Source: Caprella mutica (taxonomy: Eukaryota > Arthropoda > Malacostraca > Amphipoda > Caprellidae). Taken from it: DNA of 64,000 nucleotides. The stretch's first letter is position 1. The number at the start of each line of letters is the position of its first letter. This document shows, one piece after another, positions 11,217 to 22,884 of the stretch. Location: NCBI GenBank assembly GCA_947561585.1, contig CANNZV010000123.1:372001-436000 (forward strand), read 5' to 3'. The position numbers and the translations under genes were made by a program. The notes below the pieces were generated by a model, which did not search any database, had not been told where the DNA came from, and saw only the letters and a program-made list of their open reading frames with translations.

Positions 11217-11960
11217 TTAATTTATCTCCATGAAGCATATAATCATGGTGCTAGGAACTGCTCTTTCTTCAATTGAAACTACTTTTCCATATATCGGATG
11301 AGACCCTGTAACTTCAATAACCTGTGACATCGTAGTAATTTGAGGTAATTCAGCGAGTAAGAGATTGTTGGTTAAACGATCTGCAGCTGATGTATAGTTT
11401 CCGACTCGGACTTCAGCGTCAATGAACCTTTCGTCCATTCTACTTTCATTTGGTTGAGCTATAATGAAAACTGAAGTAACCTTTTGCACTGAAGTGAATT
11501 CAATCATCAAAAATGGAGCTACTGTAGGATCTGAAGGAGTTGCATGGTAGCATTCTAAAAGTTTGAAGGAATGGACACCTGCTAGTAGATTGTTCGTAAT
11601 TCTTCCAGGATATGTATCCCTTCCAGTAAGTTGCAAAACTTCCTTTGGAAACAAACTTTCTTTTGTTCTTTTGGTGTAGCAAGGTATGAGAGTTCCTACC
11701 TTTGTATCTGTTACCATTGCAGTTAAGTACATATTTGACAATATGTACTCCGTGTCTGATGGGAAGCACACTACAGTACACCAATCTGTTTTATCACACT
11801 TTTGCATTGAATGGAACATTGACGACATGGTTCTTGGTATGACCTCAACAGTAAGTTTACTTGTTCTTGAGTCGAATGCTACCATGGATTTAATATACAT
11901 GTAATTGGTCAATGAACCCGAAGAAAATAGAAGATTCGTGAAGATGATCAACACTCTCAT
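11217..11960 (-). CDS. Secreted fucolectin-like (F5/8 type C) protein, paralogue B
   Basis: Single coding exon for 247 residues, closely matching the paralogue at 3019-3765 over its full length. Residues 1-20 form a signal peptide. Cysteines are at 55, 61, 65, 94, 137 and 242. The first three form a PAN/apple-like cluster (residues ~50-100). Residues ~105-247 carry fucolectin-type elements: APFLMIEF at 148-155, VTSVFI at 161-166, DAEVRVGN at 181-188, and Cys242 near the end. The exon begins after acceptor catcctgcag at 11979, so the 5' UTR is split by an intron. The most divergent segment between the paralogues is residues ~112-145, in the loops that bind sugar in fucolectins, which hints at changed specificity (inference). 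No lesions. Confidence 0.7.
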   Translation of the reverse strand: MRVLIIFTNLLFSSGSLTNYMYIKSMVAFDSRTSKLTVEVIPRTMSSMFHSMQKCDKTDWCTVVCFPSDTEYILSNMYLTAMVTDTKVGTLIPCYTKRTKESLFPKEVLQLTGRDTYPGRITNNLLAGVHSFKLLECYHATPSDPTVAPFLMIEFTSVQKVTSVFIIAQPNESRMDERFIDAEVRVGNYTSAADRLTNNLLLAELPQITTMSQVIEVTGSHPIYGKVVSIEERAVPSTMIICFMEIN

Positions 11961-12059
11961 CTTGTTTCGGAAGGATGGTCTGCAGGATGGAAAACAACTT
12001 TAAAACTTAAAAATGTTTGTTTAAATACAAAATACTATTCTAGTTGATAATTTTTTTTT

Positions 12060-13895
12060 ACTCGATTGAAGATAAAGTTTAATTAATATTCTTTAGTATC
12101 AGAGAACGGTATCTCAGAGATGAAGATATAAAAGATATAATTATATACGGAAAAACCGAAAAACACGAGAAGCAGAAAAATAAGATGACCAAATGTATTT
12201 ATGAATAAAATTATAAATTCGGAAACCAGAAGAATTGGATGAACTTTTTAAATATACAGTCAATTGTATACTGATAAATAAAAAAAATCTTAGTCCATCA
12301 TTTTTGACGGTTAATACACTAGACTGTAGAAAATGCGGATAACAGTAAATCACAAATCTGGACAACAGTGAAATGGAAATATATAAGGATGATTTAATTT
12401 CATAATTAATCCGGATGGCAAAATATCCGAATAATTAAAATCGGGATAAACGAATATGAAGAAAAAAATAAAATATCTCGTTAACAGTAAAATCTGAATA
12501 ATTAAAAAAAAAGTTCAATCTGAATAATTTTGCAAATAAAAAAAATATATATTGTCCGTCATTTTGATGGGTAATACAATAATAATATATTTATTGTTAA
12601 ATATAAGCCAAGTAATAAAATTCTAAAATCTTGAGACTATTTGAGATCGAACCAATATTAAGAAAGTTTTTAAAATCAAGATTGTGAAACACTACTATTA
12701 TGAAATATGCACATCTGTATATATGTCTAGTGACATTTTGACCATACGTATACGTACATTTAAATATGTAGTATCGTAAACCTATTAAATAAATTGCATT
12801 CCCAATGAATAAAGAAAAAGTAATGTATAGTATTATATAGTTTAACACTCAGATGTCGATCTTTCAGTTCAATGTTGTTATATTCCTTTGTTTTTTCGCG
12901 TACTAAGTTAGGACTTAATGTAGTTATTTTGTTATTGCAGTTGGTACTTTATTGCAACTAAAATAAATGCATTAGTCGACGCACGGTATATTTTTCCTAC
13001 CAATGATCAGTCTTGGCCAACTCTTCCCTGCAGTTACGAACTCGGTACTAAAGAATGAATAAAATGATGCATTGCCATCAATATCACAGCCAATTACCAA
13101 ATTAAAAAGAAATAATTTTCTGATATTTGGGGTGAAAATCTAAACTTTTTTCACTGGATATTTTCTGAGTATTCATTATTCTAGCAATTACTAATAATAA
13201 AAGAATATAAACTGACAACGAAGAAGTTACCAAATTACACATGATAAGTTTGCTTCAAGGCGACGTAATTGGTAGTCACGTATTCATGTAAAAATTGTTA
13301 TGAACTAATTCTCTGTAAAAATATACATTGGTCATTGAAAACGAAGAAATTTTGCTTGGTCAGATTCACTCAGGAATCTTGTTTTGATCCCTGATAAAAT
13401 TTTATCTGCCTACCTAGATGCTACCTATTAAGATTGCATCCTGTCAATGTTATGATGCCATTTTCAATATATTTTTTTCCAACTTATTGTGGGGAAAATT
13501 AGGTGATAATATTTGTCAATTAGTACCTGAGTGCGAATCTGATCATGCGGGATTCGTGCGTGTGCGCCAAAGATCATTGAATATAGCATTCAATGATCTG
13601 TGGTGTCACAGTCATTTTCAGAAATAAGGCACACATATGTTCCCAGGTGGCACCATGAATAATAAGTCTGACAAGATTTTAATAAATAACTAATTGTTTA
13701 AAATCTACTGTGTAAGTTTTTAATGAACTCTTTACAATTCCTGTCATTAAATTTATATACAGTACTGAAAAAATTATTATGGAATTTTCAAATCGAAGTT
13801 TTGTTTACAAAAAGATTAATTAAATCAATATATTCGATTGCAAATGGATTTATTTTAATACAGTGGTGCGTCTTGACCATTCATTAACATTTAGT
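12060..13895. other. AT-rich region with degenerate A-rich repeats, no gene seen
   Basis: 12130-12560 holds many loosely repeated A-rich motifs of the type cggataa / ccgaataattaaa, similar in texture to 50150-50460. A perfect small hairpin (GATCATTGAAT...ATTCAATGATC) lies near 13570. No credible open frame. Confidence 0.5.
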
Positions 13896-14048
13896 TTAGC
13901 AGTATTTAACATCCGTACGACCGTACCTAGGTACTTTAACGGTTGGTGCGCCCCATTCCCCATCCCTTTCTCCATATCCCCCATAATTTTTTTGATGTCC
14001 CACGACTGATGACTCTGACTGCAAGTTTGTAGACAGAGTCATGCCTTC

Positions 14049-14492
14049 ATGGATGAGAATGGAAGACTCAAGATAGTGAATGGAGACTGCTACCAGAAGT
14101 TGCTGCAAGAAAACATTTGGCCCACCTTTAGTTCATGTGCTACAAGACAAGATTTATGGTGGATGCAGGACGGTGCTCCTGCCCATTGCACCACTGCCAC
14201 CAAAGAATTTCTGTTGAACAAATTTGGCAGCAGAGTCATCAGCCGTGGGACACAGATTGCGTGGCCAGCGCATTCTCCAGATTTGAATCCTTTGGACTTT
14301 TATTATTGGGCCTTAGCTAAAAAAGAAGTGTATTCTGCAAAACCAACTACAGTGGACGAACTTATCAATGTTGTGAAGAGATTTTCAGAAGAACATCGCG
14401 AGAATGTCCTTCAGAGTGAAGCACTTAATGTTTTGAAGCGGGTGAATCTCTGTGTGCAGCAAAATGGAGGCCACTTCCATCACCTTCTATAA
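14049..14492 (+). pseudogene. Mariner-type transposase C-terminal fragment (DD41D)
   Basis: The open frame of 147 codons is the C-terminal catalytic half of an IS630-Tc1-mariner transposase. WMQDGAPAHCT carries the second catalytic Asp and WPAHSPDLNPLDFYYW the third, with 41 residues between them, the spacing of the rosa/DD41D group. It ends NGGHFHHLL. The N-terminal helix-turn-helix and the first Asp are missing: upstream of 14049 no matching frame is visible. Weak end similarity (CAGTACTGAAAAAAT near 13762; the reverse complement of a similar motif near 14555) could be the remaining inverted repeats. Non-functional by truncation. Confidence 0.85.
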
Positions 14493-14644
14493 TATGTATT
14501 TCTTGTTATTAATTATTAAAAATTCACTCTTCCTGAACATTTTGGTTTATTATTTTTTTTTCGTCAGCATAACTATGAATAAAAGCCACTGAAAAGACAC
14601 AAAAATATTGAAACACACAGTAAATATCTATAATTGTATTCCAA

Positions 14645-15912
14645 TTTGAAAAAAATATGCGACCAACACATTTCGATAGAGTTCTGTAAGCTATGTTAAT
14701 TAGAATGGATTCGAAATCTATTCAATGTTAATATTTTAGACTGAAATGAACTCTTCAAAACCTCTGTCAGTTACATTAAACTTACGTTACATATGCTATA
14801 ATATTATCATTATTTTTCAACTAATAACTTTGAATAAATCTAAGGACACGGACCAGAAGTATCGATTGTTAAATTACAAAACTATTGAATCACGTTATTT
14901 TTTAACGGAAAATGAGTTTTCAGTACAAAATCATAACCTATTGACGTATCCTGCATACTGTATTAGATTAAAAAGCTGACCTGCTGTTAAATGTGACGAG
15001 TCACTACCGATAATAATTCAAGAATGTCTTCAATTCTAATGCACAGTGAGTCTTTTTAGCTTAAATCAATATTGAAGAAAGACATTCGAGACACTCCAAG
15101 GAAATTCTCTTGTCAAAGTGACGGCAGCACAGATTTCAGTCGGTAAGGAGGAGATGGGTTGAAGAAAGTGATGTTCGCTTTAGAAAATTCAACTGCTCGG
15201 TACATACCTAGCAGAGAAACACTCTAGAAAATAGAGGAGCAGGAATTAGAAGAGAAAAGTAGTGAATTACCAGAAAGAGAAACACACAAACAGAAGTAAA
15301 AGGAAGATAAAGATAATAAAGTGAATAAATAGTGTAGCTGTCATCAAAAGAAACACAGGAAGCAGAAGAAAGTACTGTTTAATGATTTAGAAAAATCCGA
15401 TACTTCTAATGATACAACTGATAACAAGAATGATGAGAGCGGAGTAGGAAGAGAAAAGGAAAGAAGGAGAGTAGGAAAGTAAAGGAAAGATAAGAGTTTA
15501 CCTGTGGAAATCTAGATTGATAGTTGGCAAGATTTGGACAGCATGGAAAAGCATTTAGAGTTTATGAAGATATGCAAACAAAAGAGAAGAAAAAATAGGA
15601 GACATAGAAAATAATAATTAAACTTAAATGAAGTACCAGCAATTAATAAAAATTAAGCACAAATTAAATTAGAACCGAATTAAAATAATGCAACAAAAGA
15701 ATCAAGAAAGGAAGATACAAACTTCATTGTTATTCCACGCCACTCTGGAAATATCATAGTTTAGCCTCTAGAGAAGAGCGAAGAAAATATCATAGAAAAC
15801 GAATAACCCTCTTCTCAGCAGAGCAAGGGGAGACTTGTCGAATAAGCTGCAAAGTTCGTGGAAGCTGTCAAGAAATTAATATTTTTCGAATGAGTTTTCG
15901 TTTAGAAGATTT
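14645..15912. repeat. 1.27-kb dispersed repeat, inverted partner at 55573-56838
   Basis: The whole interval is reverse-complemented at 55573-56838 with high similarity (small indels only). Identical anchors include CCACGCCACTCTGG, TCAGCAGAGCAAGGGGAGAC and ATTTCGATAGAGTTC. The plus strand at 15170-15600 is purine-rich. It has traces of a Lys/Glu-rich frame broken by many stops, with a readable piece LEKSDTSNDTTDNKNDESG, so a decayed element-encoded ORF is possible. No terminal repeats identified. Confidence 0.85.
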
Positions 15913-18900
15913 ATTAGAATCATGATACTATATACCGATTGAAGCATACATTAAATTCATTCGAATAAAAATAGTGTAAAAACTTAATATATGATGAATC
16001 CTTAGTGACAAAATTATTGCACTAAATTTTAGAATGAAAAACCAATAGTGTTATTGATTATAATAGATGTTTCAAAGAATGCATAATATAACATTTCATG
16101 ACCAAATCATTTTCTCTCATTTAATATATCAATAGAAAATTCCTATAATAAGTTGTTACATTAGAAGATTTACATTCCAATACCAATTTAATTTCACAAG
16201 ATGCCACATTTCATTCTAACTCTTTGAGTTCGGCTATTTATGTATATAACTACATTTAATAATAGTTAAGTTGCTAAAATGGTACATCAGGCAGTGGTGG
16301 TTTTTTTCAAACTGTCTAGCACTAGGTTCAATTAATTAAATGCTATAGCAAGGTGGCAAATTTTAAGCCAATTTTGAACACAAAAATTCTAAACTAAACC
16401 AAATTTGGCTCATTATTGAAGATCTCAGGCCTAACTTAACTTGGGAACATAAGAATTAATTAATAATTTTAAGCCGATTAGACAAGTCTGAGTTTTTAAT
16501 TGATTTGTTTTAACTACCATACTCTGAAACGTGGCCCTCTTAATGTGTCATTAATCGGGTGGCGGTTACTCCTTATCAGAAATGTTACAAGTTTTCTGTT
16601 GTAAATAGATAAAGAAAATGAAGATAGATAAAGAATTTTAGCACTAATTTTCATATTTTGTGCATCAAGAAATACTATATATTAAATTCATCAATTTCCG
16701 AGACAAAAATCAACTCCTAAATATTACTCATAAAGCGTAAATTGATTAGATAGTTTCTAAGACCGCTTGAAAAAGAGAGGTGTTCCCTGCAAAATACTAA
16801 ATAATTATGATGGGACAGATTTATGTATATGTATACATAGTACGTATTGTGAGTTACCTAAATCAGTTAGGTTTCAAAAAGGAAAATTTTCATTATTTAA
16901 TAATTTGGTAGTTAGCTATAACCAATAAAAATGATAATGATATTATTTATTGTGAAAAAATAAAATACAAGAAACACAAACCTATATAATAGTAAGGATA
17001 CTTTCAGGCAAATAATAATAAAATTTTATTAAAATTGAGAGAAGGTGATAAATGTAGTTCACAGTTGGTAGAACAAGTTTTTGGAATAAACTTACCATGA
17101 GAGAATTTCTGCTGACAGAGCTTTCTTCGAATAGTAATATCGGGGGGGTGAATGAGAGGGGGGGGGGAATTCAAAAGATTCTGCACTCAACATAGTAGTG
17201 GCTTGACTTCTGTCATGATCAGACTGACATGTTCAGACGAATTCATTTTTCAAAGGTAAATCTTCTGCAAACTATTATCAAAATCTTTAGGATCCTCTAA
17301 AATGGAGTCAAAGATTTAAATTGTCATTTAAAGTATTCAAGAATAACCCATTATAGAACATATTAATATATAGTCATTCACAATTAATTTATTTCAATGC
17401 TCATATTTTGATGCTATTTTTATAACCATATGGAATTTTTATCAATTATTGGAATTTTTATCAGTTATTTAATTTTATTCTCTTTATTATATCTTTATCT
17501 TATCCCTTCCATGGTAATTTTCACTAAATAATTATTTTGTCATATAAGAAAATATAAACTGGATAATGATTAGCCTCCTGCGTAACTTTTATAATTATTG
17601 TTCATTAGCAAGATCTTAAAACTGTACTTTCGATTGCTAATGAGAATTACAAGAATGTATAGTCCAAATAATCTCACACTGATTAAGTAATTACGTCGTC
17701 ATTCTTCCTGTCTCTCAAATTATTTCTTGTACCTTACTTCACACGAATAATCGTTACATTATTATTATCTTTCTTGGTATAATATATCACTCTGAGGTAA
17801 TTACATTGTGAGTCTTTTCATAGGAAAAAAGTTGCTAGAGATATAACTATAAGACACATCTATTTACACATTAAATGTGGTAAGACGATTATATTTAAAC
17901 TAATAATTCATACTTCTGCTAATTTATTGTTATTAATTTTAGAACTTAAAAAAAATACCCTATAACAGATTTTTTGCTCTGTATAAAGATTTAGATTAAA
18001 GTTACACCTCCAGTATTTTTAAAGTAATTAACAATAAATAATGTTCGGCAAGCAATAAGTAGGTCTAATTTAATAATAGATGGAGGGAATTAAGGGGTCT
18101 AATATTACCATTGAATGGTGATATAATAACCGTTATTGTATCAGATGGTCCTTTATTATAAATTTGTCCTTTATTTCATTTCTTTAAATAGGGTAATCTA
18201 TCCATCCCTTAACGACATAAACATGTATTTTATACTCACTATAATAAATGTGTTATTCAGATAATATGAATATTTTAAATGTTGTTTATATTTATGTTAC
18301 CAACTTGCTTTCAATTTTTGAATAACTGGCTAAATGATAAAAAAGATGTTAATCTATTAAAATATACAAAGAATATTCCACTGGAGAAGATCGGTGAAGA
18401 AAATTCAGAGATTCTCTATTTACAGTCAATATATATTTTAAATTTACAAATTTTCGTCAAAATGGAATTTAACAAATAAGTTAATTTTTTAATTTTATAA
18501 GAAATGCCAAAAAATATCAGTTTCTAAATCATTAGTAATAGCAATAGGTTAATGAATGATAAAAATACACATCTTTTATATCACATTTATTCGTTGAAAA
18601 TACAAATTTTGTAAGTTGGATACCGAATAATATTAAAAACAAAACATGAAACTACGAACTAGTTAGGAAATTTATATTTACATTTAATTATATTCTACTA
18701 TTCATCCATTAGTTAATTTCTTCTCTATTTCCCTAACATACACAATTATTCGTTTAATTCGTAATAATTCATCAGTTTATATTATAATAGGCTTATACTT
18801 TATATCTCTTATATTTACATACAACAAATTTTTGGATTAAACTTACACAACTACTTTTACAAGACAGAGCTTACTGTAACAAGCATGATCTATAATATTT

Positions 18901-19680
18901 AACATATCACCATCGCAATCATTTAAATAGAATTTTTAAAGTTATTTACTTTTCACATCAATGTCAAACTTTACAACGTTGGATTTAAGAAGACGATGTA
19001 ACCAAAGATACTGAGGAAAAGTATACCTAACTTGCTAACCAACGATGTTACTGCTGAACTGAGTCTGACGAGATTTTAATTGCTATTAAATTCAATTGCC
19101 CATACAGAATACTTTGTTTCAACAGTTCAGTTAAGCTCATTTTCTAATTCACCTCAATAATATATATCATTTGAAATACTTTTGAGTTCAGTTAAGATTT
19201 CGAAACACTTGTACAACATTTGACAAGTAGAAACTACAGTCGCAATGAGTTACTGAAAATTGTTATTAGCAATCTCTGCTATGATTTTCGATTATAAAGG
19301 TGATCAATCAAACACTAATAACAATTAGAGAAGCTAGATAACGAAAAATATCAAAATATTTGACTTTGCCTAACTCATTGACCACATCTGTATAGCTAGA
19401 GGTAACATATAAATTACAGTTTAATTGAAAATATAGGTGCTCAATATGATCGGATCCAAGAAACGTTCTCTCGGTACCCTACTTTATACCATAGGAGGAT
19501 TCATTTATTTAATAGTACGAGCTATCTATACATTAAATCGTTCAGATTTATATTTCGTTGTAAATTGACATCACTATAAATCGTAGCTATCTAAATATTT
19601 CGATCTAATCTTGTCGAAAATTAAGAAAATCTTAAACTACTTTTCGTTTGAATACAGAAATAAATGTACAAGTAAACCCA
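15913..19680. other. AT-rich intergenic region, no gene seen
   Basis: No open frame above noise apart from short AT-biased ones. A poly-G tract lies at 17143-17168. Part of 18580-19724 could be 3' UTR of the large cuticle gene if polyadenylation uses the AATAAA near 18586 rather than the one at 19688. Confidence 0.45.
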
Positions 19681-19687
19681 CTAGCTA

Positions 19688-19693
19688 TTTATT
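19688..19693 (-). terminator. Poly(A) signal AATAAA of the large cuticle gene
   Basis: Canonical AATAAA on the minus strand, ~32 bases after the stop codon. Further AATAAA motifs occur farther downstream, so the used site is not certain. Confidence 0.4.
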
Positions 19694-19724
19694 TAGGAAG
19701 GCTAATTGCTCACTAGACTTTAAC

Positions 19725-22700
19725 CTAACTTCTTGGTGCTCCATACAGTTGAAGTAGTGGTTTTTCAACCTTCTGTTTTCGCGTGACTTGAGTACTCTCT
19801 TGTCTTGGAACACTGTTGAAATCTTGAGAGGAGACACTAATCAAGCGCACAACACTTCCTCTGTTATTGAATTGCAATGGTAGGGCCAGATCTGGAACTT
19901 GAAATCTTTGTGGCAAGTCTTGTACACCCCTTAAAGCTCCTTGATTGCCCGATACGTTTTCTAGACTATTTAATTCAGTTCGATCAGATGGTCGGGAGTT
20001 AGAACTCAATTGAACTGCTTGCAGTAAGTTAGTTAAAAAGGAAGATTTTGTAGGACCAGAATTTAGCTGACTAATTTGATTTGTGTTAGTTGTATCCACA
20101 GTTTCATCATTTCCAGTCGTAGAAAGAAATGCATTCACATGAGTTTCAGGCAGATTCAATTTATTTCCGGTATGTTCGTTTGAGTTTAGATTTTGAAAAG
20201 AGTGATGTGTTTTCTCAACTGAGTTTTGTCGTTGGAATAAGGTACCAAAATTTGGTCTTCCTTTAAGTTTTAGTGGGAAATTAAAATTTAGATTTTGTTT
20301 TCTCTGATTACCTCGTTGAAATGTCTGTGAGTGTTGCTGGGAATTTTCCTCTGGTCTTCCAGTTTCCCCTGTTTGCAAAATGAAAACACTCTCAATTGGT
20401 TGTTCTCCTTGTGAACTGATGTTTAATTCATCTTGAGGTTCACTTTGTTTTAGAAAAGATGTAAAGTCATTTAGTGAGTGAACTGTGACTGGCATTTTCT
20501 CTATGCTTTGAGAATGTAGTTGTCCAGAAGCTGTTTCGACATTTTGATCAATTGATTGAATGCGTTGTGAGTCAACGAACGGTGATTGAATTCTTTGGTG
20601 TGCTGTATCAAAATTTAGTGAGTGTGTCATTTGTGAATTAGTATCAAAATTTTGTGAATGTGGTGTTTGTGAAGCTGTATCAAAATTTTGTGAATGTGGT
20701 GTTTGTGAAGCTGTATCAAAATTTTGTGAATGTGGTGTTTGTGAAGCTGTATCAAAATTTTGTGAATGTGGTGTTTGTGAAGCTGTATCAAAATTTTGTG
20801 AATGTGGTGTTTGTGAAGCTGTGTCAAAATTTTGTGAATGTGGTGTCTGTGAAGCTGTATCAAAATTTTGTGAATGTGGTGTTTGTGAAGCTGTGTCAAA
20901 ATTTTGTGAATGTGGTGTTTGTGAAGCTGTATCAAAATTTTGTGAATGTGGTGTTTGTGAAGCTGTATCAAAATTTTGTGAATGTGGTGTTTGAGAAGCT
21001 GTATCAAAATTTTGTGAATGTGGTGTTTGAGAAGCTGTATCAAAATTTTGTGAATGTGGTGTTTGAGAAGCTGTATCAAAATTTTGTGAATGTGGTGTTT
21101 GAGAAGCTGTATCAAAATTTTGTGAATGTGGTGTTTGTGAAGCTGTGTCAAAATTTTGCGAGTGAATCATTTGAGAAATAATATCAAAAGTTTGTGAATG
21201 AGGTGCCTGTGAAGCTGTATCAAAATTTTGTGAGTGTTGAATTTGTGAAGCTGTATCAAAATTTTGTGAGTGTTGAATTTGTGAAACTGTGTCAAAATTT
21301 TGTGAATGTGTCATTAGTGAAGCGAAATCAGAATTTTCTGGTATTTCCTGTGGTGCAGAATATAAATTCTGTGGAAGGAGATTCTGTGATTCAGTATTCA
21401 AATTTTGTTCAATTTGCTGTTGAGTTGTGTCAAAACTTTGTAAGTTTAATTGCGATACTATGTCAAAGTTTTGTTCCAGTGGCTGTACCGTTGTATCGAA
21501 ACTTTCAAATTGTGGTATTTGTGTTGCTGTGTTGAAGTTTGCTGTTTGCTGTTGCTCTGTATATGTATCATAGTCTTGGTTTTCAAATAGCTGAGGAGAT
21601 GTTCCTAAGAATTCAGATGTAAACTGTTGTTGTGCTTCTTCCAAATTTGTTGCTCCTAATTGTTGTGGTGCGCTTTCAATATTTTGTATTATATTATCAG
21701 GTTGAATGGACTGATCAGACTCTGGAATTTGGTTCAAGATGTTCTCTGGAAATTGTTGAGGTTGAACTGAATTGGGAACTTGGATGTTTTGATCTTGATG
21801 TAAGATGTCAACAGTATTCTGCGGCTGAATTGAATTTTGTTCTTGTAGTGTTGTAAATTGTTGACTATCAGGTTGATATGTTCCTTCATATTGCGATGTT
21901 AAAGTTTGATCAGGATTTCTTTCTAATGACTGCTGTTGATGCTCTGGAAGTTGTTGAAAACTAGTTTGATCATTTGTCAACGATGACGATTGATCAAAAG
22001 CTGTATGAATCTGTGGTTGAGTATTATATTGATTTGAATTTGTATTCAAGTTTTGGGAATCGAAAATTTGGAATAGTGCTTCTCCTTCTGCCTGTTGTGT
22101 TTGTGGAATATGTTGTTCTTCATTATTGAACAGTAAGAAGCTATTGAATTCTTCTGGTGCTACAGTAGGCTGGATTTCATTTGAATTTAGCGTAAATTCT
22201 GGTGTGAATGTTCCAAATTGATCGGAACCACCTGTGGGTGAATCTGGTTGAATTTCTTGATTAGCGTTGCTATTTTGGAAGTTAAAGAATTGTTCGTTAG
22301 AATTTTGACGCTGAATTTCAGTTGCTGTTTCATACTCTTGACCAGCCAGCCCGAATGGTTGTTCACTTCCTGTTATCTCGATAGGAAGATTTTCATTAAA
22401 ATTTATTTCTTGTACTCCTTCACTGCCATCTCCTTGGGTTGGTTGGCGTGTTCCAGTTGTAACCTGGAAATCTTGTTGAAAGGGAATCTGCTCATTAGTT
22501 CCTGAAGCAATAAGAGAAGCTATGTCATTTTTACTAAAACTCGTTCCAGAAGAAGCGATTGGAGAAGTTTCGCTAAGAATGTTAGCATTATTTCCTGATA
22601 AACCGGTGGAGGGTGCACTTTGTCCTGCTAAAACACTGTTTAGTGTAGACAATACTGAACCTCTTCGATTTCCCCTGACTGTCTGCTGGTTAATAATTGG

Positions 22701-22884
22701 TGATACTCCTTGAGATACTTGCTGTGCAATATTTTGGTTTCTGATTTGTTGCTTCAAAGGACGTTCGTTAGTGTAAGCGGGATATTTAGCTTCCCCTTCA
22801 AACGATATTGTAGGGTGATATCCTGTGGCGTCAGCAAAATAGTCCACGATCATCAACCTAGTGTCAGGTAGCATAACATAATAT
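19725..22884 (-). CDS. Exon 3 of the large cuticle gene
   Basis: Starts after acceptor tctattccag (22885-22886) with one nucleotide completing an Arg codon. Encodes the second half of the RR domain and the long Gln-rich tail to the TAG/TAA-type stop at 19725-19727. The tail ends LLQLYGAPRS. Open for 1052 codons, which cannot occur by chance in this composition. Confidence 0.93.

Larger units (their letters stand above)
7590..12047. repeat. Segmental tandem duplication, copy B
   Basis: Homologous in order to 620-3870, with extra insertions (8342-9030, the palindrome near 9370, and the element at 9795-10054). It carries the second fucolectin-like gene. The homology extends ~70 bp past the CDS acceptor and stops near 12047. 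Confidence 0.7.

Noticed and set aside
20654..21535. Long plus-strand open frames with repetitive NFVNVVFVKLYQ-type peptides
   Set aside because: They are the opposite strand of the 36-bp coding repeat; the period keeps several frames open.
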